NCBI GenBank assembly: GCA_955652715.1
Contig: CATPBS010000211.1
Span: 1 to 14,405, forward strand
Direction of reading: 5' to 3'
DNA from: an uncultured Candidatus Udaeobacter sp.
GTDB lineage: Bacteria > Verrucomicrobiota > Verrucomicrobiia > Chthoniobacterales > UBA10450
Length of the DNA: 14,405 nucleotides
The position numbers were made by a program, and so were the translations under genes. How positions within the stretch are numbered: the first letter of the stretch is position 1; each line of letters starts with the position of its first letter. This document shows, in pieces, positions 1 through 8,010 of this stretch. The notes beneath the pieces were generated by a model. That model was not told the DNA's origin and did not search any database. It saw only the letters and a program-made list of their open reading frames with translations.

Positions 1-2
1 GC

Positions 3-1580
3 GTGCGCGGCCTCAAGCGCCACCCCTTCCGGACAACAGTGATCGACGGAACCGATCACACAAAGCTAAGCCGGGCCAAATTGCTCGGCGCGGCGGCCGC
101 GTTGAGTCGCCATCTTCGAAAGGAATTTTCCGATAAACGAATAGCCATCGTTTTGCCCGCCAGCAAGGGATCGATGCTGGCAAATTTGGCTGTTACGCTG
201 GCAGACAAGGTTCCCGTTGACCTTAATTTCACGATGGGACGCGCGGCAAATGAATCTTGCTGCAGGCGCGCCAATCTGCGAGTCGCAATTTCAGCCACGC
301 AATTCATGGAACGACTCAAAGATTTTCCATGGCCGGAACGCGTTTTGAAATTGGACGAACTGATGCCGGCGATGAAACGCCAGATCATCTTCTGGTGGAT
401 CATGGCAGTCCTGATTCCCGCGCGATTACTTTTGCGGCTTTTGCAAATTCCAAGAAAAGGCGGTCACGCCGAAGCAGTCTTGCTCTTTACAAGCGGAACG
501 ACCGGAGAGCCAAAAGGTGTTGTGATCAGCCACCGCAACGTCGTCGGAAATGTCTCGCAGTTCCGGGAACTGCTCGATGCCAGAAAAACCGATGCCATCC
601 TCGCGTCGCTGCCTTTTTTTCACACGTTCGGATCGACAGTCACACTCTGGTATCCGCTTATCGAAGGCGTGCGCATCGCGACATATCCAAATCCGTTGGA
701 AGCCGGCAGGTGCGCAGCATTGATTGACAGATATAAGCTGACATTCCTGCTCGCGACGCCCACTTTTCTCCGTTTGTACCTGCGCAAAGCCGAGCCGGAG
801 CAGCTCCGCAGTTTGCGGCTCATCATCGTCGGCGCCGAGAAATTGCCTCTAGATCTTGCCAGTCATTTTGAGAAGCGCTTCCACAAAGAAGTTTTCGAAG
901 GCTACGGGCTCACTGAGACTGCGCCGGTAGTCAGCGTCAATTTGCCCGGACCGGAGCCGAGAAAGCCCGGGGAACACGTACAACCATCGGCCCGTTTGGG
1001 ATCAGTCGGCAGACTCGCGCCCGGAATCGCCGCGGAAATTCGCGAACCGGAAACGGACCGGAAACTTTCGCTGCACGAAACCGGAATGCTCTGGCTGCGC
1101 GGGCCAAATATTTTTGAAGGTTATCTGCACGATCCCAAACGAACCGCAGAAGTCCTGCGGGACGGCTGGCTGAAAACGGGCGACATCGGCCGGTTCGATG
1201 AAGACGGGTTCCTTTACATCGAAGGACGCCTGTCGCGTTTTTCAAAGATCGGCGGCGAAATGGTGCCGCACGAAGCAATCGAACAAAAAATCATCGATCT
1301 ACTGGAGCTATCCGGAAAAGACGAGCGCCCCATCGCGATTGTGGGCGTACAGGACGAGGCCAAAGGCGAAGCGCTCGTGCTGCTCAGCGCGGTAGATATC
1401 AATCTTGTCGACCTGCGCAAAAAACTTCAGGAAGCAGGTGTTCCAAACTTGTGGATTCCAAAGAGCGTCCAGCGCGTCGAAGCAATCCCGGTCCTTGCCT
1501 CGGGCAAACTCGATTTAAAAAAATGCCAGGAACGCGCGGCAGAAACAGGCAACGCAACTACTGAGAGTCGTCTCGATTGA
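3..1580 (+). CDS. Acyl-ACP/acyl-CoA synthetase, Aas-like AMP-ligase domain (5' end outside window)
   Basis: ANL-superfamily adenylating enzyme that activates a fatty acid with ATP and loads it on a thiol carrier. All core motifs are present, numbered from the first codon in the window: the P-loop-like FTSGTTGEPKG at 162-172, YGLTE at 301-305, the ATP-ribose aspartate in KTGDIG (D394), the hinge EGR at 407-409 and the catalytic lysine in SGKLDLKK (K502). The hydrophobic stretch near residues 128-147 and the general layout resemble the ligase half of Aas and of the MFS/acyltransferase/ligase fusions, which recycle lysophospholipids at the inner membrane. The first codon is GTG but the frame is open to the window edge, so an upstream acyltransferase part is likely (inference). 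The TGA stop directly abuts the stop of the convergent DUF697 gene; there is no room for a terminator. Confidence 0.9.
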   Translation: MRGLKRHPFRTTVIDGTDHTKLSRAKLLGAAAALSRHLRKEFSDKRIAIVLPASKGSMLANLAVTLADKVPVDLNFTMGRAANESCCRRANLRVAISATQFMERLKDFPWPERVLKLDELMPAMKRQIIFWWIMAVLIPARLLLRLLQIPRKGGHAEAVLLFTSGTTGEPKGVVISHRNVVGNVSQFRELLDARKTDAILASLPFFHTFGSTVTLWYPLIEGVRIATYPNPLEAGRCAALIDRYKLTFLLATPTFLRLYLRKAEPEQLRSLRLIIVGAEKLPLDLASHFEKRFHKEVFEGYGLTETAPVVSVNLPGPEPRKPGEHVQPSARLGSVGRLAPGIAAEIREPETDRKLSLHETGMLWLRGPNIFEGYLHDPKRTAEVLRDGWLKTGDIGRFDEDGFLYIEGRLSRFSKIGGEMVPHEAIEQKIIDLLELSGKDERPIAIVGVQDEAKGEALVLLSAVDINLVDLRKKLQEAGVPNLWIPKSVQRVEAIPVLASGKLDLKKCQERAAETGNATTESRLD

Positions 1581-2600
1581 TCACGGACGCGTGGCCGGAT
1601 CTTCCTCCTTCAGGCGCCAGGGCGAAATTCTATCAAAAAGATCCCGTGTCGCGCCCGCGATATCTTCCGCTTTTGATACGCCGCCGTCGATCAGGGCGCG
1701 TCCGGTGCTTGCCCAAATTTTCTTCACAACCAGTGCGCCGTTTTCGCGCACGATGCGGCCAAGATGCTGAACAGCTGCAGCTGTAGCAGATTTCCGAATA
1801 AGCTCAGGCGGACATCGTGACGTAAGTTCGCAGTAACGTCGCGCCACTTCTCCCACGCGCAGCGTGAGGAACGCGTTCGCAGCGCCATTGGACACGCAGC
1901 GCACTAGCAATGCGGAGATGCCGCTCATGCCTGGAATTCCGCCTTTAAGCGCCGGCACGACTGAGACGGCGAGGGGCGCAACCATTTCTCCCAGGTCAAG
2001 TGATTCGAGCCCGCTCGCAACGAAAGCTGTGCCGGCAACATTCGCATACAACCGCGCCAATTCGCGAGGAGACGGCCGCTGGACGTAAATCCGGGCGATA
2101 CGTCCGATCATGTTAATTTGAGTAAGGAGGACGATGAGTCCATCCAGCCGGCCATTTTGCATCAGGGCCGTGCTAAGAAATACCGTGCTCGCTGTCCTGC
2201 GAACAACTGAATCCGCTTCCACTGACAGATGTCCAACTGCATTTTCGATCTCTTCCTTTGTGATGAGAGGCTTATCTCGCGTTCGCGGATTTGCGGCGAG
2301 TCTGGCGCGGAGCGCCTGCAAATAGGCGTCGTACTTCGGACCCGAATCTTCTTCTGGCGGGACAAGCGCAGGGGGAAGTTTTGCATATGCAACCGCGCAG
2401 TAGAGCGCGAAAAATCCAGCCGCCGCGCAAACACTCCAGAATACAATGGTACCAGCCACTGGGTGGATTCTGTCGGCTAACGAGATCAAGCTGGTAACAC
2501 CAGCGATGACGAGCGATACCACGCAAACGCCTATCAGCACGGCGAGAATGACTATGAGCTTCCGCGTGCTCGGATTCTGGACTGCGACATCAGATTTCAC
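1581..2600 (-). CDS. DUF697 (YcjF-like) inner-membrane protein
   Basis: 339-residue protein. Two membrane segments lie near the N-terminus (about residues 13-37 and 46-70), followed by a soluble linker and a DUF697-type domain (about 125-290). The family-typical core is visible: a TALMQNGRLDGL stretch, a QINMIGRIARIY stretch, a YANVAGTAFVASGLE stretch and a NAFLTLRVGEVARRY stretch. The molecular role of DUF697 proteins is not settled; some occur next to YcjX-like P-loop proteins, but no such partner is seen here. The start is GTG with no clear Shine-Dalgarno, and no better ATG lies upstream. The gene is divergent from the medium-chain reductase across about 120 bases that must hold both promoters. 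I could not pick convincing -10/-35 boxes there. Confidence 0.85.
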   Translation of the reverse strand: MKSDVAVQNPSTRKLIVILAVLIGVCVVSLVIAGVTSLISLADRIHPVAGTIVFWSVCAAAGFFALYCAVAYAKLPPALVPPEEDSGPKYDAYLQALRARLAANPRTRDKPLITKEEIENAVGHLSVEADSVVRRTASTVFLSTALMQNGRLDGLIVLLTQINMIGRIARIYVQRPSPRELARLYANVAGTAFVASGLESLDLGEMVAPLAVSVVPALKGGIPGMSGISALLVRCVSNGAANAFLTLRVGEVARRYCELTSRCPPELIRKSATAAAVQHLGRIVRENGALVVKKIWASTGRALIDGGVSKAEDIAGATRDLFDRISPWRLKEEDPATRP

Positions 2601-2719
2601 GGTCGTTCTAATTACTGTGCACTCAGGATAGCTGGCTTCAATCGAAACGTGGACAAATGAAAAAGCGTTGCGCGATTTCGGGTTCGCGCCATAGGCAATC
2701 GCACGCGAAGCTGAACGTC

Positions 2720-3745
2720 ATGCAGATCTCTCGCCGCGCATTGGCGATTTTAAGTCTAACAATTTTCTTCTCTCCTGCCGTTACACGCGCCGACGAAAAG
2801 CCGATGATAAAGGAGGTAGTAGCGCATAAATACGACTCGACAGAGGTCCTGAAATTCGAACAGGTGCCGCGGCCCGAGCCGAAGGAGGATGAAGCGCTTG
2901 TGCGCGTAATCGCGAGCGGCGTAAACCCGGCCGACCCGCTTACACTCAGCGGAAAATACGCCCGCGAATTCGGCACGCATTTACCGCTGATCCCGGGCTA
3001 CGAGATCGCCGGGCTCGTGGAGAAAACCGGCTCTAACGTGACAAAACTCAAAGTGGGCGATGCGGTTTACGGCTATCCAACTTTCGGCGGCGGCTGGGCA
3101 GATTACGTCACAGTTAAGGAATGGGAAGTGGCTCCGAAACCGAAGTCGCTAAACTTTGTCGAAGCCGCGTCAGTGCCCATGGGTGCTTTGACCGCCTGGC
3201 AGGCATTAGTCGATGTAGCGAAGCTGCAGGCGGGACAAACCATTCTGATTCACGGCGGCTCAGGTGGGGTTGGCAGCTTTGCGGTGCAGATCGCCAGAGC
3301 GCGTGGTGCGCGCGTCATCGCGACCGCCTCAACTGCAAACCAGGATCTTCTTAAGCGGCTCGGTGCAGACGTGGCAGTAGATTATACAAAGACCCGGTTT
3401 GAAGACGTTGCCAAAGATGTGGACGTCGTGCTCGATCCGGTGGGCAAAGAAACGCTCGCCCGTTCTTACGACGTGGTTAAGAAAGGTGGCATTGTGATGT
3501 CGCTGGTCGCGCTTCCCGATCGGGCCGAGCTCAAGAAACGCGGGATTCATGGAGCAGCGATCTCCGTTCATCCGGATGCAGCAGACCTCTCAGAAATCGC
3601 GCAGCTGATCGACGCGGGAAAGATCAAGCCAATCGTGACACAAGTTTTGCCGCTCGGTGAAGCAATCGCAGCACAACAACAGGCCGCCACGCACCACACG
3701 CGCGGAAAAGTTGTGCTGCGAATTGCAGACGAACCGAATGGTTGA
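2720..3745 (+). CDS. Medium-chain (zinc-independent) NAD(P)H:quinone-type reductase with signal peptide
   Basis: 341-residue MDR-superfamily oxidoreductase. The GroES-like half carries ASGVNPADPLTLSG (66-78) and IPGYEIAGLVEKTG (91-104). The Rossmann half begins with the glycine-rich HGGSGGVGSFAVQIA loop (178-192). The usual catalytic and structural zinc cysteines are absent, as in quinone reductase/crotonase-type members. I chose the ATG at 2720 because it starts a good export signal: MQISRRALAIL, a hydrophobic core and a TRADE cleavage-like site near residue 24. An in-frame start at 2657 would bury this signal behind 21 basic residues. The double arginine followed by a hydrophobic core is Tat-like rather than a perfect Tat motif. 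Export of an NAD(P)H enzyme is odd and is the notable point. The substrate is unknown. Confidence 0.85.
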   Translation: MQISRRALAILSLTIFFSPAVTRADEKPMIKEVVAHKYDSTEVLKFEQVPRPEPKEDEALVRVIASGVNPADPLTLSGKYAREFGTHLPLIPGYEIAGLVEKTGSNVTKLKVGDAVYGYPTFGGGWADYVTVKEWEVAPKPKSLNFVEAASVPMGALTAWQALVDVAKLQAGQTILIHGGSGGVGSFAVQIARARGARVIATASTANQDLLKRLGADVAVDYTKTRFEDVAKDVDVVLDPVGKETLARSYDVVKKGGIVMSLVALPDRAELKKRGIHGAAISVHPDAADLSEIAQLIDAGKIKPIVTQVLPLGEAIAAQQQAATHHTRGKVVLRIADEPNG

Positions 3746-3777
3746 TGCAGCACGTCCGCATCTGAAGTTCGGCGGTA

Positions 3778-4074
3778 ATGAAAAATACATTTCTGGCAAT
3801 TTCTTCGGCCGGTCCGAACCGCGATTTTTCGAAAGATACGCGTGAGTAGGCGTTTTGGGACGAGCATGCAGCGTTTATCGATCAACACGTTGCTGACGGT
3901 TTCATTTTGATGGGCGGTCCTCTGGTTGATGAAGGCGGCTCTCTGTTGATCTTCAACGCTGAAGATGAAAATGAGGTGAGAGAAAAACTGAGAAATGATC
4001 CGTGGATGAAGAACGGCATTCTCAAACTGGAGACCGTAAAGCGCTGGCAAATCTTTATCGATGTGAGGAAATAA
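3778..4074 (+). pseudogene. YciI-like protein interrupted by one in-frame TAG
   Basis: From ATG 3778 the frame reads MKNTFLAISSAGPNRDFSKD..., meets TAG at 3847-3849 (codon 24) and then runs on as AFWDEHAAFIDQHVADGFILMGGP... to TAA at 4072-4074. The part after the TAG is a clear YciI/DGPF-type ferredoxin-like fold: the WDEHAAF stretch, the GGPL turn and the NDPW...GILKLETVKRWQIF ending all match the family. The total length of about 98 residues is normal. The TAG sits where I expect glutamine (R-E-Q-x-x-W-D-E-H), so one CAG to TAG change would explain it. It follows the reductase gene by 32 bases and may share its transcript. A short restart product from the second half is possible but would lack the first beta strand. 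Confidence 0.8.
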
Positions 4075-4160
4075 ATCTGGAGCACCGCTGATTCCTGACT
4101 CCCCCACTCCATCAGCAACGTTCACCCATCACGGCCAGCGGCAGATTCGATTCAACTAGG

Positions 4161-4484
4161 ATGATCGTCATCCTGAACGCCGGTGCGCGTAAGGCCAAGT
4201 CCGGTAATCTGCAACCGACGATCGCGGAATTGTTCGGCGCGGCCGGTGTGAATGCTGAAATTATTTCGGTGGCTGGAAAGGATGTGAGCACCGCAGCCAA
4301 ACAGGCTGTGGCTGAAAATCACGAAACCATCGTGGCCGCTGGAGGCGAAGGAACCGTCAACACTGTCACGTCCGAGGTGGCGGGCACGGAAAAAATGTTG
4401 GGAGTATTGCCGCTCGGTACGCTCAATCACTTCGCCAAGGACCTGCATCTGCCGCTCCGTCTCGAGGGCGCAGTGCGGACGATC
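4161..4484 (+). pseudogene. Diacylglycerol kinase-like (DAGK catalytic) N-terminal fragment
   Basis: About 108 residues match the N-terminal nucleotide-binding half of YegS/BmrU-type lipid kinases: MIVILNAGARKAKSG, the glycine motif AAGGEGTVNT (59-68) and LGVLPLGTLNHFAKDL (80-95). The family signature GGDGT is GGEGT here, a conservative but unusual change in the ATP-binding loop. The similarity stops after AVRTI near base 4484, while intact family members have roughly 300 residues. The same frame then translates only out-of-frame metallophosphoesterase sequence until 4712. The missing C-terminal beta-sandwich half means lipid kinase activity is unlikely. It heads what was probably a lipid-kinase / phosphoesterase / PAP2 operon. 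Confidence 0.8.
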
Positions 4485-5005
4485 TGGAGCCGTTCTATGC
4501 CGACGATGAGATCGCTGTCGCCGACGCCAACACGGCTCGCGCCCTTACGGGTAAGAACGGCCGAATCAGTCGCCGGCAACTCGCAGACTTGCGCGCTCGA
4601 TTTGCCACCGTGCCGCCGACACACATCAAAGTTGTCGTCACGCATCATCCGTTCGATCTGCCGCCCGGCGTCGAAGGCGATCGAGTCGTGCTTCGTGCCC
4701 GACTGGCTATGAAAACCCTCGCTCAGATTCCAGTCGATATGTTGCTGGCCGGCCATTTTCACGTCGCCGGAACGAGCCGCACCACCACGCGCTATAAAAT
4801 CGACGATTACTCGGCGCTCATCATCGCCTCGGGCACGACCACCTCCATCCGCGGACGAGGTCAGCCTAATTCCCTAAACGTGATTCAGATCGAACCGCCA
4901 CTCACAACCATTGCCCGATACCATTGGCAACCGAAGCGTGGCGCGTTCGACCTTTTCTCAACTGAACGATTTGTCCGGACCGGGAATGGCTGGACGCCGA
5001 CATGA
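4478..5005 (+). pseudogene. Calcineurin-like metallophosphoesterase, C-terminal fragment
   Basis: In a frame different from the DAGK piece, the sequence from 4478 reads DDLEPFYADDEIAVADANTA..., then KVVVTHHPFDLP and LLAGHFHVAGTS, and ends with SIRGRGQPNSLNVIQIE and TGA at 5003-5005. This is the C-terminal half of a metallophosphoesterase: the TH and GHxH metal-binding motifs are present, while the N-terminal DxH, GDxxD and GNHD motifs are missing. Its first recognisable residues lie exactly where the kinase fragment ends, so one deletion removed the kinase C-terminus and the phosphoesterase N-terminus together. No good start codon or ribosome site precedes it; the first usable start would be a TTG at 4589. 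The stop overlaps the next ATG as ATGA. Confidence 0.8.
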
Positions 5006-5724
5006 CACCAAGGAGGTTCCATAAACAGATTCGGTTTTTACAGAACCGGCTTTCAGCGCCCGGCTACGCCGGTTTGCATCTGACCGTCGGCGTTCTCGTT
5101 GTTTTGATTTGCGGCTGGTGTTTCGGTGAAATCGCCGAGGACGTATCTCATGGAGACCCGATTGTGCAGGTCGATCGACACGTCGCGGTCTGGTTTCATC
5201 AGCACGCCTCTCCGACCATCACTCAAGTTGCGCGAACGATTTCATTCTTCGGCTCGGTTGGGTGGCTGACGGCTGTTTCCATTGGCGTAGCGTTGTTCTT
5301 GGTCTCGCGCCGTGATTGGCTCAACGCTTCTTTGGTCGCGCTCGTCATGGTCGGCGGCAGCACGCTTAACGTGGTTCTGAAACATTTTTTCCATCGCGAA
5401 CGCCCCGTGTTGGAGAACCCGCTGGTGACGCTTTCCAGTTACGGTTTCCCCAGCGGGCACACCATGGGAGCGACTTTGCTCTACGGTTTGCTCGCCTTGC
5501 TCGCGTGGAAAAACGTCCGGAACCGCGCCGCGCGTCTGGCTTGTGCAGTGGGGGCCTGCTTCTGGATCCTGCTCATCGGGCTCACCCGGATTTATCTGGG
5601 GGCCCATTACCTGACCGACGTTCTCGGCGCCCTCGCGGCCGGCCTCTTCTGGCTGGTCTTCTGCTGGACTGCATTCGAAACCTTGCGTCGGCGCCACGAC
5701 TCAACCCGATTTCACAACTTCTAA
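5002..5724 (+). CDS. PAP2-family membrane phosphatase
   Basis: 240-residue integral membrane acid phosphatase of the PAP2 superfamily. It likely dephosphorylates a lipid phosphate such as phosphatidic acid or undecaprenyl diphosphate at the outer face of the inner membrane. All three catalytic motifs are intact: KX6RP (K127 to R134-P135), PSGH (150-153) and the SRX5HX3D type motif as T-R-X5-H-X3-D (R196, H202, D206). Hydrophobic helices cover about residues 24-44, 78-101, 107-125, 155-170, 176-197 and 205-224. The ATG overlaps the stop of the upstream phosphoesterase remnant (ATGA), so translation was probably coupled to a gene that is now broken. The exact substrate cannot be told from sequence. 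Confidence 0.9.
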   Translation: MTPRRFHKQIRFLQNRLSAPGYAGLHLTVGVLVVLICGWCFGEIAEDVSHGDPIVQVDRHVAVWFHQHASPTITQVARTISFFGSVGWLTAVSIGVALFLVSRRDWLNASLVALVMVGGSTLNVVLKHFFHRERPVLENPLVTLSSYGFPSGHTMGATLLYGLLALLAWKNVRNRAARLACAVGACFWILLIGLTRIYLGAHYLTDVLGALAAGLFWLVFCWTAFETLRRRHDSTRFHNF

Positions 5725-5747
5725 CATCAATCTCCCAGTTCCCACTT

Positions 5748-6746
5748 TCACGAAAACGTCAGCACGATTTTGCCGAAGCCGACGTTGGATTCCATACGCT
5801 CATGCGCCTCGCGAATTTCATCGACAGGATAGACTCGGTCGATCACCGGACGGATCGCGCCGCGTGATACCAGCGGAAGAACGGAAGCGGCGAAGAGTCG
5901 AGTGGCTTCGGCTTTTTCTTCGATCGAACGGCTGCGGAGCATCGTGCCGACAATCGTCACCCGTTTCCGCATGACCAGCCCGAGATCGATCTCTGATTTC
6001 GCGCCAGCCATGGTCCCGACGCAAATCAACCGGCCTCGTGACGCGAGCGCTTCGAGATTTGCTGAGAAGTAGTTACCGCCCACGAGGTCGAGAATCACGT
6101 CGATGCCAGCCCCGGCCGTCCAGTTTTGCACCGCTTCCACAAACTTCGGGGGCGTATCGCCGACCCCTACGCTCCCATCCAGTCCGAGGTTCAAGTCGCG
6201 AATGCGCTCTAGCTTGTCCGCCGTGCGCGAGGTGCCATAAACCGTCGCGCCGGAAGCGTGGCCCAATTGGATCGCCGCTGTGCCGACGCCGGACGCGGCT
6301 GCGTGAATGAGAATGCGCTCGCCCATGTGAACGCCCGCCCGAGTGAAAAGCGCGTCGTGCGCGGTGATGAACGTTTCCGGCATGGCACCCGCCTGCGCCC
6401 AATCAAGCACCGCCGGAACACGGGCAAGATTACTCTCTGGCACGACCACAAGCTCTGCCTGCGCGCCACCGGCAGTGATTCCAAAAACGCGATCACCAAT
6501 TTTCCAAGCGCCGACTGCATCGCCGATCGCGTCCACTTCACCGGCGAATTCCAAACCAGGAATGTTCTGCGGATAACCCGGAGGCGGAGGATAACTTCCG
6601 CGTCGTTGCAGGATATCGGCGCGGTTCAGTCCCGCCGCGTGCACACGGACGCGAACGCGATCAGCCACTGGCGCCGGTGGGGACTCGACCTCCAGCACAC
6701 CCATTCCGTCGACCCCGCCATGAGATGTGATGACGACGGCACGCAT
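5748..6746 (-). CDS. NAD(P)H quinone oxidoreductase, PIG3 family
   Basis: 332-residue medium-chain reductase. The N-terminal signature GLNRADILQRRGSYPPPPGYP (39-59) is diagnostic for the PIG3-type quinone oxidoreductases, followed by IPGLEFAGEV and a proline-linked GroES-like fold. The cofactor loop is HAAASGVGTAAIQL (148-161). Family members reduce quinones or electrophilic carbonyls with NADPH in the cytosol. No signal peptide and no zinc ligands are present. Length and both ends fit the family. The gene converges on PAP2 with 23 bases between the stops and no visible terminator hairpin. It is the second MDR enzyme in the window but belongs to a different subfamily from the one at 2720. Confidence 0.92.
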   Translation of the reverse strand: MRAVVITSHGGVDGMGVLEVESPPAPVADRVRVRVHAAGLNRADILQRRGSYPPPPGYPQNIPGLEFAGEVDAIGDAVGAWKIGDRVFGITAGGAQAELVVVPESNLARVPAVLDWAQAGAMPETFITAHDALFTRAGVHMGERILIHAAASGVGTAAIQLGHASGATVYGTSRTADKLERIRDLNLGLDGSVGVGDTPPKFVEAVQNWTAGAGIDVILDLVGGNYFSANLEALASRGRLICVGTMAGAKSEIDLGLVMRKRVTIVGTMLRSRSIEEKAEATRLFAASVLPLVSRGAIRPVIDRVYPVDEIREAHERMESNVGFGKIVLTFS

Positions 6747-6953
6747 CAGTCTGGAATATTCATCGCGAGCTTGGGTCCAGACAAACGACTGAACTATTCT
6801 AGCTCGGCGATTCGGATTATTAGCGTAAGTACGTGCGAAAAGTACGCGTGATCCATCCGAAATTGAAGGAACAAATCGTTACAACAGAGCTTAGCTATCC
6901 GGCCAAGCGAAATTCCAAACGCCGCCTCGCCGTCCCCTCGCTGGCCATACGCG

Positions 6954-6977
6954 GTAGGGCAACTTCGTTGGCGCTAC
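6954..6977 (-). repeat. GTAG-footed hairpin at the end of the DUF202-like gene
   Basis: The segment starts with GTAG and ends with CTAC, with a CAAC/GTTG stem around a TTC loop. On the minus strand its GTAG foot supplies the TAG stop of the membrane-protein gene. The stem is weaker than in the right-hand copies. This is the leftmost member of the hairpin family. Confidence 0.5.
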
Positions 6978-7315
6978 TCTATAAACTGCGCGATTGACCG
7001 ATACTTCTGGCTGAGCTCTCGGATGCGGTGCTCAAAGTGGTGAATGCGGTGGATGGAACGGAAGACTAGCCAACAGCCGAGCACGACCAGACCAAGGTTC
7101 AGGAGCAGCAGCGGCGCCAACAGCGGCATCACCTTCTCCATGCTGTAATAGCGCGACGTCGCGATGAGCGCGCTCAGGACCGACAGAGGCAAAGCGAAGA
7201 CTGCGATACCGGTGCGCAGGGCAGACAGCGCAGTTCGTTTCTCAGCGAGGAGCACCTGGATTTCGCCAAGGATGACCTCGTCTAGCTTGGGTAGCTCGTT
7301 CGCTTCCATACTCAT
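6974..7315 (-). CDS. Small DUF202/YidH-like membrane protein
   Basis: 113 residues. A short amphipathic lead is followed by the motif LLAEKRTALSALRTGIAVF (22-40), which matches the R-T-x-L-x-x-x-R-T-G-x-A-x-F pattern of DUF202 proteins. Two membrane helices (about 36-54 and 64-86) and a charged C-terminal helix complete it. The function of the family is unknown. It starts 16 bases after the cupin stop and is probably co-transcribed with it. A second ATG two codons in (7307-7309) is an alternative start. The TAG stop is part of the GTAG of a hairpin repeat. Confidence 0.75.
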   Translation of the reverse strand: MSMEANELPKLDEVILGEIQVLLAEKRTALSALRTGIAVFALPLSVLSALIATSRYYSMEKVMPLLAPLLLLNLGLVVLGCWLVFRSIHRIHHFEHRIRELSQKYRSIAQFIE

Positions 7316-7331
7316 TTGCTTTTCAATCTAA

Positions 7332-7676
7332 TCACCGATCACTCGCCATTCTTTCTTTGTCGATCGCCAGATAATCATCGCGAGGTGGACTAAAGGTATC
7401 GAGCACGCGTGTCGGTAAGATCACTTCGACACCATGCGGAACATTGCTCGCGAGATAGAAAGAATCGCCAGTTACAAGCTCGTGCGGCACGCCATCAACG
7501 ATGAGCCGCATCCGGCCTTCCAGGATGTGAACGATCTGCTCCTGCTCGTGTCGGTGCTCAGGCATGCGACTCCCCGCCGCTAACGTGGCCATCATCTGAT
7601 ACATCGTCTTACCGTTTGCGACCGTCCGGCGCGTGATGCCGGGACAAATTTCAATAGTCGGATTTTCTCGTTTCAT
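7332..7676 (-). CDS. Single-domain cupin protein
   Basis: 114-residue cupin_2 protein. Motif 1 reads PEHRHEQEQIVHILEG (39-54), giving metal ligands H41, H43 and probably E46 or Q47. Motif 2 reads GDSFYLASNVPHGVEV (70-85) with H81 as the last ligand. The arrangement is that of small metal-binding cupins, which act as isomerases, dioxygenases or ligand sensors; the substrate cannot be named. The start ATG has no strong ribosome site. The DUF202-like membrane protein follows closely on the same strand. The 121 bases to the divergent hicB contain no hairpin repeat. Confidence 0.88.
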   Translation of the reverse strand: MKRENPTIEICPGITRRTVANGKTMYQMMATLAAGSRMPEHRHEQEQIVHILEGRMRLIVDGVPHELVTGDSFYLASNVPHGVEVILPTRVLDTFSPPRDDYLAIDKERMASDR

Positions 7677-7797
7677 CTTCAGAATCTTACGCGGGAGGGT
7701 AAATCACCCGAATGTTCGCTTCTTATTGTGCCCTTCGCGGATGCCATAAAAGCTTTCTCGCGTTGCGAAGCCCTCCGGCGATTGCTAGACTTGCGAC

Positions 7798-8010
7798 GTG
7801 AAATTTCGCATCACGATTGAACCGGACGAAGACGGCGTATTTGTCGCGGAATGTCCGGCTTTGCCCGGCTGCATTTCGCAAGGGAGAACTCGTGAGGAAG
7901 CAATTGAGAACATTCGCGATGCCATTCGAGGCTACGTCGAAAGTTTGAAGAAACATGGTGAGCCAATTCCGGGCGCAATCACTGAAGCCGTCGTTGAAGT
8001 CGCTGTGTGA
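7798..8010 (+). CDS. hicB: HicB-like antitoxin
   Basis: 70-residue protein with the partial RNase-H-like fold of HicB antitoxins: MKFRITIEPDEDGVFVAECPALPGCISQG, then a helix REEAIENIRDAIRGYVESLKKHG. It neutralises the HicA mRNA interferase by covering its active site. No C-terminal DNA-binding HTH or ribbon-helix-helix is attached, so autoregulation must work differently or be weak. The start is GTG at 7798. Its stop overlaps the hicA start as GTGA, which implies translational coupling. The order B-then-A is the less classical but common one. Confidence 0.9.
   Translation: MKFRITIEPDEDGVFVAECPALPGCISQGRTREEAIENIRDAIRGYVESLKKHGEPIPGAITEAVVEVAV

Noticed and set aside
2657..2719. Upstream ATG for the reductase at 2720
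   Set aside because: It would add 21 basic residues before a complete signal peptide; not family-like.
2601..2719. Divergent promoters between DUF697 and the reductase
   Set aside because: Must exist there, but no -35/-10 pair stood out well enough to annotate.
3568..4125. 185-residue open frame on the minus strand across the YciI-like gene
   Set aside because: It is antisense to the reductase end and to the conserved YciI codons, has no family-like sequence, and is rich in Ser/Arg/Cys as shadow frames are.
4075..4160. RNA gene or leader before the kinase fragment
   Set aside because: No tRNA-like fold, hairpin or repeat is visible in these 86 bases.
4161..4712. Reading the 183-codon frame as one intact lipid kinase
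   Set aside because: Only the first 108 residues match the family; the rest is out-of-frame phosphoesterase sequence.
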